Assembly (NCBI RefSeq): GCF_902150045.1 | Contig: NZ_CABFVU010000001.1 | Coordinates: 372,001-436,000, forward strand | Direction of reading: 5' to 3' | Source: Chitinophaga polysaccharea | Lineage (GTDB): Bacteria > Bacteroidota > Bacteroidia > Chitinophagales > Chitinophagaceae | Length of the DNA stretch: 64,000 nt | Shown: piece after piece, positions 60,605-64,000 of the stretch | How the letters are laid out: every line of letters begins with the position of its first letter | Position numbering within the stretch: position 1 is the stretch's first letter | Translations under genes and position numbers: made by a program | The notes under the pieces: generated by a model | Databases searched by the model: none | Seen by the model: only the letters and a program-made list of their open reading frames with translations | What the model was told of the DNA's origin: nothing

Positions 60605-61564
60605 ATGCAAACAACCGCGCAGCTAACAGACAAATGGCCTGTAATAAATTATGATGACTGGAAAGATACCCTGGCCACCGTTCATCTGTGGACACAGATA
60701 GTGGGTAAGATCCGGCTCCGGAAAATGCCCTGGCTGAATCACTCCTGGCATGTTACACTGTATGTAAGCCCCGATGGGCTTAGCACCGGTACGGTGCCTT
60801 ATCAGCATGGTATTTTCCAGATCGATTTTAACTTCATGCAGCATCAGCTGCTGATCAGCACCAGCACCGGCAGAAAAGAAGCGGTGGAATTGCGCCCCCG
60901 AACTGTGGCCGACTTTTACCAGGCACTCTTTGAAAAGTTAAAAGCCCTGGATATTGATGTGAGTATTTATACCCTGCCCAGCGAAATAGCGGACGCTATT
61001 CCATTTGAGAAGGATGAAATACACCGGTCTTATAATGCGCAGAAAATGGAAGATTTCTGGCAGGCGCTGGTGAAGATCCATAATGTTTTTACACGGTTCA
61101 GGACCCGCTTTACCGGTAAATGCAGCCCTGTGCATTTTTTTTGGGGCGCCTTTGACCTGGCGGTAACACGGTTTTCCGGCAGGGATGCGCCACCCCACCA
61201 GGGCGAAGCTCCCAATATGCCGGCAGCAGTTATGCAGGAAGCGTATTCCAAAGAAGTAAGCTCCTGCGGGTTCTGGCCGGGCAGTGAGCAATACCCCCAT
61301 GCAGTATTTTATGCTTACTGTTATCCTGTTACGCCCACCTTTTCTGAGCAGGCGGTTCAACCTGCCGGTGCTTTTTACAGCCAGGAGATGGGGGAATTTA
61401 TGCTGCCTTACGAGGTGGTGCAACAATCGCCGGACCCGGAGGAGACGTTGCTTGCGTTTATGCAGTCTACCTACGAAGCGGCCGCCAATACAGGGCATTG
61501 GGACCGGGCTTCCCTCGAATGCGACTTATCGCATTTGGAAAATGCCTACGGGTGTTTCAAATAA
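60605..61564 (+). CDS. DUF5996 family protein
   Basis: A 319-residue cytoplasmic protein: WPVINYDDWKDTLATVHLWTQIVGKIRL at the N-terminus, the WHVTLYVSPDGLSTGTVPY block, FFWGAFDLAVTRFSGRDAPPH and the C-terminal YEVVQQSPDPEETLLAFMQ are typical of DUF5996. The function is unknown. The Met at 60605 is chosen; the frame is open from 60548, but the added 19 residues are hydrophobic and unlike the family. It stands alone upstream of the tRNA. Confidence 0.85.
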   Translation: MQTTAQLTDKWPVINYDDWKDTLATVHLWTQIVGKIRLRKMPWLNHSWHVTLYVSPDGLSTGTVPYQHGIFQIDFNFMQHQLLISTSTGRKEAVELRPRTVADFYQALFEKLKALDIDVSIYTLPSEIADAIPFEKDEIHRSYNAQKMEDFWQALVKIHNVFTRFRTRFTGKCSPVHFFWGAFDLAVTRFSGRDAPPHQGEAPNMPAAVMQEAYSKEVSSCGFWPGSEQYPHAVFYAYCYPVTPTFSEQAVQPAGAFYSQEMGEFMLPYEVVQQSPDPEETLLAFMQSTYEAAANTGHWDRASLECDLSHLENAYGCFK

Positions 61565-61577
61565 TTACTAAAAAAAT

Positions 61578-61607
61578 TTGGTAAAATATTTTAGCTGCTT
61601 ATCTTTG
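61578..61607 (+). promoter_or_regulatory. Promoter of tRNA-Leu
   Basis: TTG (61578-61580), 19 bases, TATCTTTG (61600-61607): full consensus, 23 bases before the tRNA 5' end. It is the strongest example in the window and helps fix the promoter type. Confidence 0.8.
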
Positions 61608-61630
61608 CACCCCCTGACACGATATCAGTT

Positions 61631-61714
61631 GCCCAGATGGCGAAATTGGTAGACGCACTGTGTTCAGGTCGCAGCGCCTGCAAGGGTGTGCTGGTTCGAA
61701 TCCAGTTCTGGGCA
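61631..61714 (+). tRNA. tRNA-Leu (anticodon CAG)
   Basis: An 84-base class II tRNA. Acceptor GCCCAGA / TCTGGGC, D-arm GCG-AAATTGGTAGA-CGC, anticodon stem CTGTG / CGCAG with loop TTCAGGT (anticodon CAG), a long variable arm, T-arm CTGG-TTCGAAT-CCAG, and discriminator A. The CCA end is not encoded. A promoter and terminator flank it. Its 3' half resembles the sequence at 11516-11538, so it belongs to the tRNA type used as an integration target here. Confidence 0.96.
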
Positions 61715-61718
61715 CATT

Positions 61719-61753
61719 AAAGGTTTGTAAACAATGGGTTTACAAACCTTTTT
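61719..61753 (+). terminator. Terminator of tRNA-Leu
   Basis: Stem AAGGTTTGTAAAC / GTTTACAAACCTT with a short loop and TTTTT, starting 5 bases after the tRNA. Confidence 0.88.
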
Positions 61754-61824
61754 GCATTTTAGGAGTGCCATTTTTACCGCTTTTTTTCGGATCAAGTTGA
61801 AAAGTTGGGGGATGTCCATAAATT

Positions 61825-62784
61825 TTAGGCATAAAGTTTAGTCAATCTATAAAGAAAGAATTCTACATCCCGCACCCCTCGCAGTGCATTTCTAAAGGAC
61901 TTTACTTTTGCATTGAATGATTCTGCAGCCGCATTGGTGGCTCTGTTGTTGAAGAAGTTGAGGATACCCAGATAATGAGTTCTGATAGTCCTGGCAACGG
62001 TCTTGAAGGATAAAATCCCCGCTTCCTCCACGTCATTATACCACAAAGCCAGCTTCTTAAATGCTTCTTCTTTACACTTACAATGTCTGTAAACCTCACC
62101 GAGTCGCAGGGATAGCTGGTAGGATTTATGAATAAGGGGGTAATGACTAAATAAAAGTTCCGCTCTCTGCTGCTGCTCTCTGGTCCATAGTCTGGGATGC
62201 TTAAATAGCAAGTATCGGCTTCTGGCCAGCAGCTGTTTAGCTGTATCGCCGTTAGCGAGCCTGACTGGCTCATACTTCATTGCGGCTCGTTTTGCCTGCT
62301 CGTATTCCAGATTCTCCTGTTCCAGGGCTTCCCAGCGATGCTTTATTCTGATTTCCTGTACCGCATCAAAAGCCAGGTGTTGCACATGGAAGCGATCTAT
62401 CACCCGATGGGCGTTAGGGAAACAGGCTTTAACAGCGCTATTAAGGCTACCAGACATATCGATGGTAACTTCCTGTACTCTTCCACGCAGGCGTTTAGGG
62501 ATCTTAAACAGTATTTCTTTCAGAAATTCAGACTGAGTGCCCTTGATCATAGCCACTATTGAGCCTTTGCGCCCTTTGGCCAGCTTATTAGTGACAATTG
62601 TATACAGTTCTCCACTGGAAAAGGCTGTCTCGTCTATACTTAAAGCGGCACCAATGTTTTGTTCAAAAAGCATCCATTCAGTAGCATGTTCTTTTTGATC
62701 CCAGGTACCAAAATCACTGAGATGATGCTTGTATTGCTGGCCTAACTGTTTACCGTCTATCTGAAAGAAATGGCCCAATTGCAC
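61825..62784 (-). CDS. IS transposase, DDE (ISL3-like), C-terminal ORF
   Basis: A 319-residue catalytic part of the transposase. DDE-like blocks: ALSIDETAFSSGELYTIVTNK (first Asp), EVTIDMSGSLNSAVKACFPNAHRVIDRFHVQHLA (second Asp region) and NRATNAAAESFNAKVKSFRN (Glu), as in DDE_Tnp_ISL3. The listed start is a GTG. The frame is open upstream to 62817 (KDYLDKYPVSPV precedes it) with no ATG, which suggests that it is made as a -1 frameshift extension of the 62801-63154 ORF rather than started independently. Confidence 0.9.
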   Translation of the reverse strand: MQLGHFFQIDGKQLGQQYKHHLSDFGTWDQKEHATEWMLFEQNIGAALSIDETAFSSGELYTIVTNKLAKGRKGSIVAMIKGTQSEFLKEILFKIPKRLRGRVQEVTIDMSGSLNSAVKACFPNAHRVIDRFHVQHLAFDAVQEIRIKHRWEALEQENLEYEQAKRAAMKYEPVRLANGDTAKQLLARSRYLLFKHPRLWTREQQQRAELLFSHYPLIHKSYQLSLRLGEVYRHCKCKEEAFKKLALWYNDVEEAGILSFKTVARTIRTHYLGILNFFNNRATNAAAESFNAKVKSFRNALRGVRDVEFFLYRLTKLYA

Positions 62785-62800
62785 AGGGCTTACAGGATAT

Positions 62801-63154
62801 TTATCTAAGTAATCCTTTTAAAAAAGCACCGAACTCCGGTGTCATTCGTGTGCCTTTTTTAACTATTTCCCAATCTCTTGTTATTATTTCTCCATCCTCT
62901 AAAACCTCCCACCGACGGCGTTTGGCATGCAGGGTGACCTTTTGGCCACGTATAGGAAAATCCTGAATTGCAATTTCTGAGAAGAAACCTTTGGAGTGTG
63001 CTTTTCTATGCTGATGCTCTACTGGGATTGTATTCTTTTCTTCCAGGTATATATCAATACCCTCCTTATTCTGACTTGAATCAATTAAGTCAAAATACTC
63101 TAAAACCCCTGCTGGTAACAGCATCTCTACTAGTTTGCGAAAATTCTGATCCAC
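62801..63154 (-). CDS. IS transposase N-terminal-region protein
   Basis: A 117-residue first ORF of the IS, like the N-terminal region proteins that precede two-ORF Bacteroidota transposases (ISAon1-like). The basic stretch HAKRRRWEVLEDGEIITRDW and HQHRKAHSKGF suggest binding of the terminal repeats. Near its end the gene reads GCT TTT TTA AAA GGA. TTTTTTAAAA contains overlapping slippery heptamers (T-TTT-TTA and T-TTA-AAA), and a -1 shift there enters the transposase frame. Confidence 0.85.
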   Translation of the reverse strand: MDQNFRKLVEMLLPAGVLEYFDLIDSSQNKEGIDIYLEEKNTIPVEHQHRKAHSKGFFSEIAIQDFPIRGQKVTLHAKRRRWEVLEDGEIITRDWEIVKKGTRMTPEFGAFLKGLLR

Positions 63155-63224
63155 GTGCTTCGTTGGTTAATCTGCTGCAAAAAAACTACTTTTTATCCTA
63201 TCCCCCAACTTTTCAACTTGATCC

Positions 63225-63558
63225 TTTTTTTCGCTTTCTCCCACTTTCGTTGACACAAAATTGACACACCAAATGACACACCAAATTCGAGTGCTGGTAG
63301 GAGAACACGACCAGCACCTTTGTGTCTTTTATAAAACCCAAATCAGACACTTTTTCCGCGTTTGTGACACTGAAATTTTCTGACACAGCAGCAGTTGTGT
63401 TCGAGAAAAAATCTTATGCAGCCTTTCTTCCGAATACTTCCGATTGCGCAATAAGCTTCATTTTGAATGTCGGCACGTAGCCTTAGTTCTGCCGGGCACT
63501 ATGGCCATAGATAAATAACTGAATATAAGACCAGTAAGCCCGTGTCGTATAATTGCCT
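63225..63558. other. Non-coding stretch beyond the IS with recombination-like repeats
   Basis: No gene is visible. It holds the IS target duplication, five TGACAC motifs (63251-63386), and a perfect 8-bp-arm hairpin GTGCTGGT / ACCAGCAC (63291-63317). It probably represents the end of an integrated element next to tRNA-Leu. Confidence 0.5.
63251..63282 (+). repeat. TGACACA repeats beside tRNA-Leu
   Basis: Three copies of TGACACA at 63251, 63262 and 63274 (steps of 11 and 12 bp), with further TGACAC at 63365 and 63381. The first pair matches the repeat pair at 11467-11483 in 14 of 17 bases. They may be arm-type recombinase sites. Confidence 0.45.
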
Positions 63559-63903
63559 TTAACTCCCGAAATCTCCTATATATAAACTATAATCATTGTG
63601 TCCCAGGATTATTCCAATAACACCTCCGATAATCGTCCCTAACAATAATAACCTTAGATTATTCTTTAAAAAGAAATTAGTACGTACCAATATATGGTAG
63701 ATGATCAATCCAATCAGATAAATCCAAAAATGTCCTAAAAACATGATCCAATACGCAATTATAAACCTGGGCTGTTCAATAGCATAATTGAAATTCAATA
63801 GCAGGTCCAGTACATACGAAAGCACGCTGCTAATCAAACTAATACAAAGGAAAAGCAATATATTTCCAATAACCTTCCCGCCTGTACTTGATTTTATTTG
63901 CAT
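63559..63903 (-). CDS. Small integral membrane protein
   Basis: A 114-residue protein with three or four transmembrane helices (VIGNILLFLCISLISSVLSY, IIAYWIMFLGHFWIYLIGLII, LRLLLLGTIIGGVIGIILG) and short polar loops. No family recognised. Its start overlaps the 3' end of the partial gene upstream by 10 bases (63894-63903), so the two are translationally coupled. This arrangement is common for toxin-immunity or small membrane partner pairs. AT-rich, accessory in character. Confidence 0.65.
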   Translation of the reverse strand: MQIKSSTGGKVIGNILLFLCISLISSVLSYVLDLLLNFNYAIEQPRFIIAYWIMFLGHFWIYLIGLIIYHILVRTNFFLKNNLRLLLLGTIIGGVIGIILGHNDYSLYIGDFGS

Positions 63904-64000
63904 CCGATTTTTTGTTTAAAGGTTTCTATAGAGATATTACCCTCAATAACATCTTTGATAAGTTTATAGTTCGGTCTCGAAATTGTTGGCGGAACAATCT
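63894..64000 (-). CDS. Partial gene at window edge (C-terminal 34 residues)
   Basis: An open frame enters from the right edge and ends with YKLIKDVIEGNISIETFKQK, then four more residues and a TAA whose bases lie inside the next start region. It is too short to assign. It may be the C-terminal tail of a larger protein, such as a polymorphic toxin domain, given the tightly coupled small membrane protein downstream; that is only a guess. Confidence 0.5.
   Translation of the reverse strand, partial: IVPPTISRPNYKLIKDVIEGNISIETFKQKIGCK

Larger units (their letters stand above)
61789..63224 (-). mobile_element. Complete ISL3-like insertion sequence (two-ORF type)
   Basis: A 1436-bp element with perfect 25-bp terminal inverted repeats (each starting GGATCAAGTTGAAAAG) and an exact 8-bp target duplication TTTTTTTC (61781-61788 and 63225-63232). 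An 8-bp duplication is usual for the ISL3 family. It carries two minus-strand ORFs, an N-terminal-region protein and a DDE transposase, joined by a likely -1 frameshift. It landed between the tRNA-Leu terminator and the TGACAC repeats. A solitary copy of its end is at 11627. The intact ends and ORFs suggest recent activity. Confidence 0.93.

Noticed and set aside
11538..61714. A single 50-kb island between the tRNA-like remnant and tRNA-Leu
   Set aside because: Both tRNA ends point the same way. An element in tRNA-Leu would lie to its right, and one ending at the remnant would lie to its left. The DNA between is host-like.
63291..63317. Hairpin GTGCTGGT / ACCAGCAC as a transcription terminator
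   Set aside because: No gene ends just before it and the following T-rich stretch is interrupted. It is left as part of the recombination-like region.
1..64000. CRISPR arrays, rRNA genes, prophage structural genes
   Set aside because: No regularly spaced repeat array, no rRNA-like sequence and no phage structural motifs were seen.

Overview
The window looks like chromosome from a member of the Bacteroidota, most likely the Chitinophagaceae (Chitinophaga-like). The evidence is two SusC/SusD pairs, a hybrid two-component regulator, an ECF sigma factor/FecR pair, a GH130 phosphorylase, and several promoters of the Bacteroidota type (TTG-N19-TAnnTTTG). No marker gene settles the genus.

Layout. 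(1) About 0.5-11.4 kb is a visibly AT-rich, all-plus-strand RiPP operon: a C39-peptidase ABC exporter, an HlyD-type adaptor, a small HTH protein, a GG-leader precursor peptide, an ATP-grasp ligase and SPASM protein of the grasp-with-spasm type, a Tiki/ChaN-like putative metallohydrolase, a two-domain glycosyltransferase and a LanC-like protein. It ends next to a tRNA-3'-end-like sequence and a terminator, as a genomic island might. (2) 11.6-13.7 kb is a scar zone: a solitary IS end lies over the 3' end of an unknown gene, followed by a decayed F420-dependent NADP reductase-like pseudogene. (3) 13.8-26.9 kb is a polysaccharide utilisation locus (hybrid sensor, SusC, SusD, GH130, MFS transporter, unknown alpha/alpha-barrel-like lipoprotein). 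A 21-bp-period direct repeat upstream of susC is a plausible binding site for the sensor. (4) 27-38.7 kb holds housekeeping and accessory genes: VOC proteins, an imelysin/cytochrome c peroxidase fusion, a phosphoesterase, a serine hydrolase, a SMI1/KNR4-HEAT protein, a DHFR-like reductase, an AraC regulator, a nitrilase-family hydrolase, a DinB protein and a DUF4382 lipoprotein. (5) 38.9-53.7 kb, minus strand, is a peptide-uptake locus: sigma factor, FecR, SusC, SusD, a lipoprotein, and M14-M20-M14 peptidases. (6) 54-61.6 kb has a DoxX-like protein, a UPF1-like helicase, an alpha/beta hydrolase, a DnaJ-KTSC protein, a frameshifted SnoaL-like gene, an ArsR/SRPBCC pair, a small secreted protein and a DUF5996 protein. 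(7) At 61.6-64 kb a tRNA-Leu(CAG) is followed by a complete ISL3-like insertion sequence with perfect inverted repeats and an 8-bp target duplication. Beyond it are TGACAC repeats and the start of another AT-rich accessory region.

The most interesting system is the RiPP operon. Side-chain crosslinking (ATP-grasp), possible glycosylation, a LanC fold without recognisable zinc ligands, and a secreted Tiki-like hydrolase converge on a 50-residue, Ser/Thr/Asp-rich core peptide. The two tRNA-linked boundaries share GACACnnAATTGACAC-like repeats positioned inside the presumed elements. This suggests that host DNA (about 11.6-61.7 kb) is flanked by two integrated elements of related type.
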